From the NCBI GenBank assembly GCA_003116995.1, contig BDSL01000166.1, positions 62,001-126,000 of the forward strand: 64,000 nucleotides of DNA. The letters run 5' to 3'. The translations under genes and the position numbers were made by a program. Position 1 is the first letter of the stretch. Each line of letters opens with the position of its first letter. The notes below the pieces were generated by a model. The model worked only from the letters and a program-made list of their open reading frames with translations, was not told where the DNA came from and made no database searches. Shown here in pieces: positions 54,251 through 63,612 of the stretch. The DNA is from Yamagishiella unicocca (lineage: Eukaryota; Chlorophyta; Chlorophyceae; Chlamydomonadales; Volvocaceae).

Positions 54251-54745
54251 CCCCCCCTGTCCCTTTGTTCTCCCCGGCCCCTCTTTCTTCCGTTTTCCTT
54301 CCTTCCGCCCGCTGCTGGTCTCGTCTGCGCCCTCCGTCCTTCGGGCCTTCTCCCCCCTCCTGCCCCCTCCCGGCGCCCGCGGCCGGCCTTTTCTCCCCTT
54401 TTTCTTCTCCTTCCCCCTTTGGTGGCCGTCCCTCCTGCTTCCGCCTGCCCCTCCCCGGCGCCCGTTTGGTCCCTCTCCGGTGTCGGCGTTCGCGCCTTGC
54501 GCGTCGCCTTTCCTCGTCCGCGCGGCCCTGCCCGGCCCTGCCCCTTGTGTCCCCGTTCTCCTTCCCCTGGGCCCCGCTGGGTCGCTCCGCCTGGCTCGCT
54601 CCCTGCTGCCCGCCTCTCCGTCGGCCGCTCCCCTCCCGCTGCGTGCTCTCTCCGGCCGCGGCTCGCCCCGCCGTTCTCTCGGTCTCCGGTGTCCCGTCCG
54701 CCCTGGCTTCCGCCGCGCTCTCCTCCCGGCCGTTTGCTTTTGCCC

Positions 54746-54978
54746 TTTCTCCTCCTCCTCCTTTCTCCCTCCTCTTTTTCCCCCCCCTGTCTCCCCCCTC
54801 CCGTTGGGTTCGGCCCTCCGTTGTCGTTCCCCTTTGTTTTTGCCCTCGGCCCCCGCCTTTTTCTTCCCGTTTGTTTCTTCCTTTGGCCGCCCCGTCCCCT
54901 TCGGGGCCGGCCCCCGCCGCGGGCCGCCGGGCCCCCCCTCCCCCTTCTCGTTTTCCCCGGCTCCCGCTTTGCTGGCTT
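54746..54978. repeat. 23S-5S spacer
   Basis: C/T-rich sequence with one dispersed-repeat block (about 54,820-54,935). No gene. Confidence 0.6.
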
Positions 54979-55098
54979 CCCTTGGTGCTCTTTGCTCCGT
55001 TGGCCCCCCCCCCTCCCTCCCGCCCTTGGTTGTGCCCCGCTGCGGGGCCTGCCGCCCTTTCCGGGTCGCCGTCTGGCCTCTCCGTTCTCGTGCCCGGG
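54979..55098 (+). rRNA. rrn5: 5S ribosomal RNA
   Basis: Reads CCCTTGGTGCTCTTAGCTCA..., then the conserved CCATCCATCCCGAACTTGGT, TTGTGAAACGCTGCGGGGCC and a 3' end TGCCAAGGG that pairs with the 5' end. 120 nt, the standard length. Last gene of the rRNA operon. Confidence 0.95.
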
Positions 55099-55116
55099 TT
55101 CCCTCTCCCTTTTTGT

Positions 55117-55156
<40 letters not shown>

Positions 55157-56050
55157 TTGTTTCCCTTCTTTTTCGTTTCCCTTCGTCCCTCTTCGCGGGC
55201 CGCCCCGTCGGTCCCCTCCCCGCCGTCCCCCCTTCCGTCCCCGCCGGGGCTTCCGTCTTTTGTTTCCCTTCGTCCCTCTTCTTTTTGTTTCCCTTCGTCC
55301 CTCTTCTTTTTGTTTCCCTTCGTCCCTCTTCTTTTTGCCTTCCCCGCCGGGGCCTTTTTCTTCCTTTGGTCCCCCGCCGGGGCCCGCCCCCCCGGGCCGC
55401 CCCGTCGTTCTCCCGCTCTGCTTTCTCCCCCCGGGCCGCCCCGTCGTTCTCCCGCTCTGCTTTCTCCCCCCGGGCCGCCCCCGTCGTCCCCCCTCCCCCC
55501 CCCCGGGGCTTCCGTCCCCGCCGGGGCTTCCTTTCCCCGCCGGGGCCCCTCCGCGTCGCTTTCTCCTTCCCCTCCCTCCTTTTTCTTCCCTTTTGCCTTC
55601 CCCCCGGGGCCTTTTTCCCGTCGGGCCCCCCCGCCGCGGGCCTTCCCTCCTTTTCTTTTCTTTTCTTGTCTTTTCTTCCTCTGGCCGCCCCCCCCCCGTC
55701 TTGCCTTTGGCCCTCTTTTTCTTTTCCCCTGCTTTTCTTCTTTTTCTTGTCTTTTCTTCCTCTGGCCGCCCCCCCTCCCCTCTTGCCTTCCCCTTTGTTT
55801 TTTTTTCTTCCCCCGGCCGCCCCTCGGCCCCCGCCTTTTTCTTCCCTCGCCGCGGGCCGCCGGGCCCCCTCCTTTGGTTCCCCGCCGGGGCCCCGCCCCC
55901 TTCCCTGCGGGCGCCCGCCGGGGCCCGCGCCCCCGGCGCCCGCCCCCGCCGGGGCCCGCCCCGCCCGCTGGGCCCGCCCTTCCCCGCCCTCCCCTCCCGG
56001 CGCGTTTTTTTCCCGCCCCCCCCGCCCCGCCGTCCGTCCTCCTTCGGCGG
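55099..56050. repeat. intergenic repeats after the rRNA operon
   Basis: Starts with six copies of a GTTCGT hexamer (about 55,117-55,155), then dispersed repeats including the tttcccttcgtccctcttct unit three times in a row (about 55,264-55,335) and the gtcgttctcccgctctgctt unit twice (55,403 and 55,441). No gene. Confidence 0.8.
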
Positions 56051-56910
56051 CCCCCCTCCGCCCCTCTTCCTTCTCCTCTTCGCCCTTGTCCTTCCCCCTC
56101 CCCCCTCCTTCCCCGCCGTCCCCCCCCTCCCCCCCCTTCCCCGCCGTCCCCTCGCCTCCCGCCGCCTCCCGCCGCCTCGCCTCCCGTCCCGCCGCCTTCC
56201 CTGCCCTCCCCTCCCGTCCCGCTGCCTTCCCTGGCCTCCCCTCCCGTCTCGCCGCCTTTCCCTCTGTGGCGCGCCGTCGCCCCGCCTGTGTCCTTTCCTC
56301 CGCCGGCGGCCGTCCCGTCCCGCCTTTTGGGCTTTTCCTCCCCGCCCGCCTGTTTTCCTTCCCCCTTTGGTGGCCCGCGTTCCCCCCCGGTGCCCCGCCG
56401 CCGTCCTTTCCTCCGCCGGCGGCCGTCCGTTCCCCGCCGGTGCCCCGTCCGCGTCCGCGTCCTCGCTGGCCCCCTCGCCCGCCGCGGCGCCCGCGCCCGC
56501 CCCCGCCCCCGCCTCGTCGCCCGCCTCGTCGCCCGCCTCGTCGCTCGCCCCGCCGCCCCGCCCGCGCCGGCCCCGTCGCCCGCCGCCCCGCCCGCGCCGG
56601 CCCCGTCGCCCGCCCCCGCCCCGCCGCCCCCCGTTCCCCCCGGTGCCCCGTCGCCCCCTCCGTCGCCCGCCGCCCCGCCGGCCCCCGCCCCGCCGCCCCC
56701 CGTTCCCCCCGGTGCCCCGTCGCGCCCTCCGTCGCGCCCTCCGTCGCGCCCTCCGTCGCCCGCCGCCCCGCCCGCCCCCGCCCCGCCCCGCCGCCCGCCG
56801 CCGCGCCGGCCCCCGCCCCGCCGCCCCCCCGGCGGTGGCCCCCGCGCCGCCCCCCGCCCCGGCGGTGGCCCCGCGCCGCCCCCCGCCCCGCCGGTGCTTG
56901 TCTTTTTTCC
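56051..56910. repeat. GC-rich low-complexity tandem region
   Basis: Unusually G- and C-rich for the window. It contains nested short tandems: three copies of a ~37-bp unit with cctcccctcccgtcccgc (about 56,170-56,260), a 12-bp unit cgcctcgtcgcc (about 56,505-56,545), and a 12-bp unit gcgccctccgtc (about 56,721-56,757). No reading frame or RNA was recognised. Confidence 0.8.
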
Positions 56911-58400
56911 GCCTCCTGTCCCCCGGCCCCCCCCCCCCGCCCCTCTCCCTCTCCCCTTCCCCTTCTCCCGCCCTTCCCCTTCTGGTGGCCCGCGCCCCTC
57001 TCCCCTTTTTCGTTTTTTTCTTCCTTTGGTTTTTTTCTTCCCGCGGCCGCCCTCCCCGCCCTTCCCGCGCCCCTCTCCCCTTTTTCGTTTTTTTCTTCCT
57101 TTGGTTTTTTTCTTCCCGCGGCCGCCCCTCCCCGCCCTTCCCGCGCCCCTCTCCCCTTTTCCCCTTCTCCCGCCCTTCCCCTTCTGGTGGCCCGCGCCCC
57201 TCTCCCCTTTTTCGTTTTTTTCTTCCTTTGGTTTTTTTCTTCCCGCGGCCGCCCTCCCGCCCTTCCCGCGCCCCTCTCCCCTTTTCCCCTTCTCCCGCCC
57301 TTCCCCTTCTCCGCTTGTTTTTGTTCCCCCCCGGTCCCCGCGCCCCTCTCTCCTTTTGGTCCCCTTCCCCTTCTCCCCTTTTTCGTTCCCCCCCGGTCCC
57401 CGCGCCCCTCTCTCCTTTTGGTCCCCTTCCCCTTCTCCCGCTTGTTTTCGTTTCCCCCCGGTGGCCGCGCCCCTCTCCCCTTTTGGTCCCCTTCTCCCGC
57501 CCGTTTTTTGTTCCCCTCTCCCGTCCCGCTTGTCCCCTTCTTCCCCTTCTCCCGTGCGTTTTCTTCCTCGTCTCTGTCCCTTTTGGGCTTTTCCTCCCCT
57601 CCGCCCGTTTTCCTTTCCCCCCCGGTGGCCCGCGTTTCCCCGCGGCCCGTTGTTTTGTTTCCCCTCGGGCCCCGTCCCCTTTTTTTCTTCCCCCGGCCCG
57701 CCCCCCGGCCCCCCGCCGGTGGCGCGTGTTTGCCTTTTGGGCTTTTCCTGCCCTCCCGCCCGTTTTCGTTTTTTTCTTCCTTTGGTTTTTTTCTTCCCGC
57801 GGCCGCCCTCCCGCCCTTCCCGCGCCCCTCTCCCCTTCCCCTTCTCCCGTCCCGCTTGTCTCCTTCTCCCGCTTGTTTTTGTTCCCCCCCGGTCCCCGCG
57901 CCCCTCTCCCTTTTGGTCCCCTTCCCCCTCTCCCCTTTTGGGCTTTTCCTCCCCTCCGCCCGTTTTCGTTTTTTTCTTCCTTTGGTTTTTTTCTTCCCGC
58001 GGCCGCCCTCCCCGCCCTTCCCGCTTGTCCCCTTCTTCTCCTTCTCCCGTCCCGCTTGTTTTCGTTTCCCCTTTGGTGTCCCGTGCCCCTCTCCCCTTTT
58101 GGTCCCCTTCCCCTTCTCCCGCCCGTTTTTTGTTTTTTTCTTCCTTTGGTTTTTTTCTTCCCGCGGCCGCCCTCCCCGCCCTTCCCGCGCGCCTCTCCCC
58201 TTCCCCTTCCCCTTCTCCGTCCGCTTGTCCCCTTCTTCCCCTTCTCCCGTCCGCTTGTCCCCTTCTCCCGCTTCTTTTTGTTTTTTTCTTCCCCGGCCGC
58301 CCTTCCCGCGCCCCTCTCTCCTTTTGGGCTTTTCCTCCTTTTCGTTTTCCCCCCGTGGCCCGCCTTTCCCCGCGGTCTGTTGTTTTGTTTCCCGTCTTTT
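56911..58400. repeat. tandemly arranged composite repeats
   Basis: A block with cgcccctctcccctttt joined to tttttttcttcctttggttt and tttcttcccgcggccgccct recurs many times (for example 56,991, 57,067, 57,195, 57,768, 57,965, 58,128), with variants carrying cttgttttcgttt and ggtccccttccccttctccc. The array looks like repeated duplication of a larger composite unit. No gene. Confidence 0.8.
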
Positions 58401-58770
58401 TCCCGGCGGTCCGTCTCTCTTCTTTTGTTTCCCTTCGTCCCTCTTCTTTTTGTTTCCCTTCGTCCCTCTTCGCGGGCCGCCCCCGTCGGCCCCCGGGCCG
58501 CCCCCGGCGTTCTCCCGCTCTGCTTTCTCCCCCCGGGCCGCCCCCGTCCCCTTTGTTTTCCTTCGGCCCCCGTCCTTCGTGTCCTTGTTTTGTTTCCCTT
58601 CGTCCCTCTTCTTTTTGCCTTCCCCGCCGGGGCCTTTTTCTTCCCCCGGCCGCCCCCCCGGGCCGCCCCGTCCCCGCCGGGGTGTCCCCCCTCCCGCTTT
58701 CCCGCCTCTTTCCCGCCTGTTTCCCGCCTGTTTTTTTCCCCCGCGTCCTCCTTGCTCCCGTCCTTGTTTT
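58401..58770. repeat. dispersed repeats
   Basis: Further copies of the tttcccttcgtccctcttc(t/g) unit (58,430-58,465, 58,598) and hairpin cores lead into the 81-bp array. No gene. Confidence 0.7.
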
Positions 58771-59052
58771 CTGCTTGTTCGTCCCCGCCGGGGCGCCCCC
58801 CGTTGTTTTTTCCTTTTGCCTTTGGCCCCCGCCGGGGCCCCCGCCTGTTTTCTGCTTGTTCGTCCCCGCCGGGGCGCCCCCCGTTGTTTTTTCCTTTTGC
58901 CTTTGGCCCCCGCCGGGGCCCCCGCCTGTTTTCTGCTTGTTCGTCCCCGCCGGGGCGCCCCCCGTTGTTTTTTTCTTTTGCCTTTGGCCCCCGCCGGGGC
59001 CCCCCCCTGTTTTCTGCTTGTTCGTCCCCGCCGGGGCGCCCCCCGTTGTTTT
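58771..59052. repeat. 81-bp tandem repeat, about 3.5 copies
   Basis: The motif ctgcttgttcgtccccgccg begins at 58,771, 58,852, 58,933 and 59,014, an exact 81-bp period. Each unit carries two C-run/GCC/G-run hairpin-like cores. The copies are nearly identical, suggesting recent expansion. Confidence 0.95.
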
Positions 59053-59390
59053 TTTCCGCCCTTCCCCGCTGTTTCTTGTCCCCTGCGGGGCCCCCCCGCC
59101 CGGGGGGTCCCCCCTCTTTCCCGGGGGTGCCCCCTTGCTCCTCCCCTCGTTCTCCCTGCCCGGGGGCCCCCCCTCTTTCCCGGGGGTCCCCCCTTGCTCG
59201 TCCCTCGTTCTCCTTGTCCTCCCGTCCTCCCGTCCTCCCCCCTCCCGCCCTCCCCCCGTTCTCCTTGTCCTCCCGCCTCCCCCCTCCCGTCCTCCCCCGT
59301 TCGCCGGCTGCGGGGGTCCCCCCTTCCTCCCGGGGGTGCCCTCTCCCCGCCCCTCGTTCTCTGGGCTTTTTCGTTGCCCCTTCTCTCTTT
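59053..59390. repeat. repeat-derived spacer
   Basis: Contains ctgcccgggggtcccccc-type hairpins at about 59,095-59,180 and again near 59,300-59,350, and a short duplicated segment with cctcccgtcctcccccc around 59,218-59,300. No gene. Confidence 0.6.
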
Positions 59391-60600
59391 TCCCCCGCCC
59401 TTTGTGCTGGTGGTTCTCTCCTTTCTTTCGCCCTTCGTGCTTTTGGTTTTTTCCTTTTCTCTTTTCGTGGTCGTCCCCCTTTTTCTCGCTCTCCCTCCGT
59501 CGGCTTTCCTTTTCTCGGCTTCGCTTTTTTCTCCGCTTTCGCTCCCGCTCCCGCTTCTTCTTCGTCTCTCGTCTCTCCTCCGTGCTGCCGTGCTTGCCTC
59601 CGGCTCTGCTCTTCCTCTCCTTTGTTCCCCCTTCTCTTCGCCCCTCCCCCCCGCCTCGCTTGGTCCTTGTCCCCGCCCCTCCGCTCCGCTCTCCCCGGCT
59701 GCCTGTTTGGCCGTCTGTGCTGTCGGCCCTGTGGCCTTCGTCGGTCCCGCCCTCGCCGCTCCCCTCCGTCGTGTCGGCCCCCCCCTCCCCTTCCCCCTTC
59801 TCCTTGGGTCTCTCTCCCCCTGCCCCCCTCTGCCCGGTCTTGTTTCGGCCCCTCCCTCCTCTTGTCTGTCGCCCGCGTCTTGCTCCCCGGTTTCCCCCCC
59901 TTTCCTCCCTCGGTCGTGCTTCTCCGTCCTCCTTTCCCCCCGGTTTCCCTGCTTTCCTTCGCTTCGTCCTTCCCTCCTCGCCCTTTCGTCCCTTCGGGCT
60001 TCCCCTTTCCTTCCGTCTTGTCTGCCCGCCCCCCTCCGCCGTTCCCCCCTTCCGTTCTCGTTCCCCCCTGTCCCCTCGTTGCTCCTCCCCGTTTTTCGCC
60101 TCCCCCGGCCGCTCCGCTCTGCTTCTCTCCTCCCCCCTCCCCGTCGCCCCGCTGGCCTCCTCTCCGGGCTTTGCCCCGCCCTTCGCTGTGTTCCTCCTTC
60201 TCCCTGTTCCTTTTCTGCCTTTGGCCGCCTTCCGTCGTCCCCCTTCTCGTTTCTGGTCCTCCTCGTGGGTTGTCCCCCCTGCCCTCCTTGTGCCCGGCGT
60301 TCCTCTGTTCCCCTCGTTGTCTGCCGGTCTCCCCGTGTCCCCCGTCCGTTCTCCCCGTTCTCTTCTTCTGCCGCCGCCTCTCCGCTCCCCCTCCCCCGTC
60401 CTCGTGTGCTCCCGCCCTTTGTCTTGCCCCCTGTCGTGCGCCTGTGGCGCCCCCCGTCCTCTTCTTTGTGCCCCTCTCCCCGCCCCCCCCTCTTCTCCCC
60501 CTGTCCCCGTGGTCCTCTCCCTTGTCTCCGCGCCTCCCCCTCGGGGCTTCCTTTTTTTCCTCCCCCTGTCCCTCCGTCCCCTCTTGTCGTGCCGTCTCTT
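59391..60600 (+). CDS. unidentified plus-strand ORF region
   Basis: Not recognised. In the part around 59,665-59,775 G falls almost only at the first codon position, and the frame reads C-L-E-V-C-D-V-G-N-V-E-(F/L)-V-G-K-E-I-E-D (several residues ambiguous). Around 60,150-60,300 another stretch in one frame reads as mixed hydrophobic and basic sequence with Trp residues. Such G-phase is the mark of plus-strand plastid coding sequence and is absent from the repeats around it. Lying between the rRNA operon and psbA, it could be an intron-type endonuclease ORF or a species-specific ORF. Ends are set by flanking repeats. Confidence 0.35.
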
Positions 60601-63065
60601 CCCCTCGCCCCGCTGGTCCCCGCCCTGGCGCCTCTTGCCTTTGTCCTCCCGCCCCTCTTCCCCTTGCTCCTCTCGGCCTCCTCTGTTCGCCCCTCCTCGG
60701 TGCTTTTCTCCCCGTTGTCCCTGTTCCCCCCTCCCCCCTCTGGTGTTGCTTTGTCTCCTCTGCTCCTTTTCTCTTTCCCGTCTTCTTCTTTTCCTTCCCT
60801 CCCCTGTGTTTGTGTGTTTCTCTTCTTCTTCCCTCCCCCTTCCCCGGGGGCTCCCCCCGTTCCCTGTCTCTTTTCCTTCTCTCCTGTGTTTTCCTTCGTC
60901 GGCCGCCCCCCTCTTTCCTCTGTTGTTTTTGCCCGCGGCCCCCGCCCCCCGCCGGGGCGTTTTTTTCTTTCTTCCCGTTTTTTTCTTTTCTTTTCTTGTC
61001 GCTTTGTTTCTTGTCCCCTGCGGGGCCTCCGCCCCCCGCTCCCTCGCCTCTGGTTTTTTTCTTTTCTTTTCTTCCTCTGGCCGCCCCCCCCGCGGCCGCC
61101 CTCCCGCCCCCCCCCCGGCCGCCCCTCTGGCCCCCGCCGCGGGCCTTCCCTTTGGTCCCCCGCCGGCCCCCCCCTCCCCCCCCCGTTTTTTCTCTCCTTT
61201 GGGGCCCCCCCTCGGCCCCCGCCTTTTTCTTCCCGTTCGCTTCCTTTCCCCGTCGGCGCCCCCCCGCCGCGGTCCTTCCCTCCGGTCCCCGCCGCCCCCC
61301 CCCCCCCCCCCCCCCCTCGCGTCTCCTTTCGCCCCCCCGCTCCTCCTCCGCCCGCCTCTCCTTTCCTCTTTTTTCCCCTTCTTGCTTTTCCCCCCTCCCC
61401 TCCCCTCTTTCCCTGCTGTCTCCTTCGCCGGCTCTCCCCTCCTCCTTCGCCCCCTCCTGGCTTGCTTGGGCCTCTTTTCTCTGCTGCCTTTCTTTCCCTC
61501 CTCTTTGTGTTGCTCCTCCTTTCTCGTCCGTTCTGTCCGGGTCGCCGCTGGGTTTTTCTCCCTCTCTCCCGGTGTTGCCCCCTTTTTCCTTTTTCTTCCC
61601 GTTTGCCTCCTTTTTCTTCCCTCGCCGCGGGCCGCCGGGCCCCCCGCCGCGGGCCGCCGGGCCCCCCGTCGCTTCTGTTCCTGTTCCCCGTGTTTGTCTT
61701 TTCTTCCTCGGTTTTTCCCCCCCCCGCCCCGCCTTTTTCCCTTCTCCCGTTTGCTTCCCCCTGGTTTGGTCCCCCTTCTTCCCCCCCTTTTTTTCTCTTT
61801 CTTTCCCCCCCGGCCCCGTCTTTCCCTGGTCTCCTCTTTCCTTCTCCCTTCTTTTTCGCCGCTCCCCCCCCCTGCTTTTCCTTCTTTTTTCTTCCTGTTT
61901 GGTTGCCTGCTTTGCTTTTTTTCTCTCTTCTTCCCTCTTTCCTTTGCCTTCTCCGCTCCCGTCTTCCCCGCTGTCCCTGCTCCTTGCGGTCCTTCTTCCC
62001 TCGCCGCGGGCCGCTCGCCTTCCCTCCCGTGCCGTTCTCCCCTCCGCTTCCTCTGTTGTCCTTTTCGGCTCTGTTCGTGGGTCTTTTTCCTCCGCCCCTC
62101 CCCCGGTTCCCTCTTCCTTCCTGGCCGCTTTTTCTCGGCTGTCTCCTGTCTTCCCCGCGCCCCCCCTCGTTCTCTTTTCTGTGGTGCTCCTCCGGCTTTC
62201 TTCGCTGCTCGCCTTCCCCCCCCCGCGCCTCTGCCCGTTCTTTCCCTCCCCCTGTGTTCTTCCTTTTCCTTCCTTTGTCCCCTTCGGGCCCTTTTCCCTC
62301 CCCTGTCCGGTGCTGCTTGCTTTTTTCCTCCTTCTCTCCCCTTCCCCCTCCCTTTGCCTGGTCCTTTTCCCCTCCTTTCCGCTGCCCCGCTTGGCTCCCG
62401 CCTCCCCCTGGCCCCCCCTGTCCTTCCTCCTCCTCTTCGTTTCTTTCTCCTGTTTTCCTGTCTGCCTGTCTTGGCGCTTTCTCCCTCTCCCCTTTCTCCC
62501 TCTTCGCTTGTCCCCCCGCTGGGCTCCCGGCTTCCTCTCCCCCTCCCGTTTTGTTTCTGCTCTTGTCTTCCGCGCCTCCGCCCCCCCCCCTCCCGCCCTC
62601 CGTCCCGCGTTCCCCGTCCCCGCCGGGGCGTTTTTTTTTGTTCGTTTGCCTCCTTTTCCTTTCTTCCTTTGGCCGCCCCCCCCCCCTCCCCTTCGGGGCC
62701 GGGGCCCTCGTTTCCCTCTGTCCTTTCTTCCTTTGGTTTTTTTCTTTTCTTTTCTTCCCCCCCCCGTTTTTTTCCCGCCCCTCCCGCCCCCCCTCCCCCG
62801 CCCCGGCGGCCCTTCGTTGTTTCTTCCCCCCCCCCGGGGCGGCCCCCGCCGGGGCGTTTTTTTTTTCTTCCCCCGTTTTTTTTCTTTCCCCCCTTCTTTT
62901 TCTTCCCTCGGCCGCCCTCCCGCGCGTTTTTTTCCGCCCTCCCCCCCGCCCTCCCGCCGTCCCCTCCTCTCCTCTTCTCCCCTGCTTTTCCTCGCCGCTT
63001 GCCTTTCTCCCTTCCCCTCTCTTTCCCCTCTTTTCCGGCGCCTTCCCCTTTCCCCCCCTTCCCCT
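60601..63065. repeat. spacer upstream of psbA
   Basis: C/T-rich unique stretches (60,600-60,900, 61,320-61,590, 61,670-62,600) alternate with dispersed repeats (60,900-61,310, 61,590-61,670, 62,610-62,960), including two direct copies of gccgcgggccgccgggcccc at about 61,625 and 61,647. A run of about 25 C lies near 61,291-61,316. No tRNA or conserved gene was recognised. Confidence 0.5.
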
Positions 63066-63612
63066 CTGCCCGCCCTCTTCGCCCGTCGTGCCCCTTCTCG
63101 CCTCTGGGCTCGTTTTTGTGCGTGGCTCCCTTCCCCTGCCCCCGCCTTTCCCTCGGTTGGTTCGGTGTCCTTCTGCTCCCTTGTCTTCTTCCTGCCCCCT
63201 CCGTCTTCCTCCTCGCTTTCCTCGCTGCTCCGCCCGTCGCCCTCGCTGGTCTCCGTGCCCCCGTTTCCGGTTCTCTTCTTTCCGGTCCCCCCTCCTCCCC
63301 GGTGCTGTTCTTCCCCCTTCTCCCGCCTCGGTTTCCCCTTCTCCCCCCTTTGGGCCGCTGCTTCTCTCGCCGCCTGGTTCTCCCCGGCGGTCCTTCCCCC
63401 TGCTCGTTTGCCCCTTCCTTCTCGGTGTTTCCTGCTCCCTGGGTCGTGCGTGGGCCTTTCCTTCCGTTTCGGTCTGCGTCCCTGGCTCGCTGTTGCTTCC
63501 TCCGCTCCCGTCGCTGCTGCTTCTGCTGTCTTCTTCGTCTCCCCCCTTGGCCCCGGTTCCTTCTCTGCCGGTCTGCCTTTCGGTCTTTCTGGTCCTTTCC
63601 CCTTTCTGCTCG
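63066..63612 (+). CDS. psbA: photosystem II protein D1, exon 1
   Basis: D1 is the reaction-centre partner of D2 and carries the manganese-cluster and QB ligands. The frame reads MTAILERRENS, LWARFCEWITSTEN, IGWFGVLMIP, and later [46 protein letters not shown]. It then leaves the protein at GTGCGCC, so an intron starts after the first base of the next codon. About 180 of 353 codons are present. One base is lost in the Glu-Asn-Arg run. The rest of the gene lies beyond the window. It follows the rRNA operon, as in the Chlamydomonas inverted repeat. Confidence 0.97.

Larger units (their letters stand above)
53277..54457 (+). other. group I intron at 23S position 2593, with LAGLIDADG-like ORF and a repeat insertion
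   Basis: Inserted exactly after AACGTCGT and before GAGACAGTTTGG, the site of the C. reinhardtii intron that encodes I-CreI. It is 1,181 nt and ends in G. A segment at about 53,444-53,480 reads L-L-x-G-x-V-(M/L)-G-(D/A)-G-S-F, LAGLIDADG-like but not the I-CreI text. At about 54,155-54,246 it contains a full copy of the genome-wide dispersed repeat. Confidence 0.85.
48941..54745 (+). rRNA. rrnL: 23S ribosomal RNA with three group I introns
   Basis: Exon 1 ends after AACGATCCTAAGGT at 50,497 (E. coli U1931). Exon 2 (51,532-52,102) begins AGCGAAATTCCTTGTC and ends GGTTTGGCACCT (U2500). Exon 3 (53,181-53,276) begins CGATGTCGGCTC and ends AACGTCGT (U2593). Exon 4 (54,458 on) begins GAGACAGTTTGGTCCC and contains the sarcin-ricin loop AGTACGAGAGGAC at about 54,513-54,525. 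Middle exon lengths (571 and 96 nt) agree with E. coli spacing (569 and 93). The 3' end near 54,745 is estimated from GGCCGTTTGATTTT. Domains not listed also match in their G/T pattern. Confidence 0.95.

Noticed and set aside
44930..54745. The G-rich 45-54 kb part as a transferred GC-rich island
   Set aside because: It is the plastid rRNA operon; its higher G is normal for rRNA.
1..63000. CRISPR array or bacterial origin suggested by recurrent repeats
   Set aside because: Repeats are modular, unevenly spaced and have no uniform spacers; the genes are plastid genes.
1..63000. Calling the ccccgccggggc cores perfect palindromes
   Set aside because: Printed C may be A, so pairing of the left arm with the G run cannot be proven; they are described only as hairpin-like.
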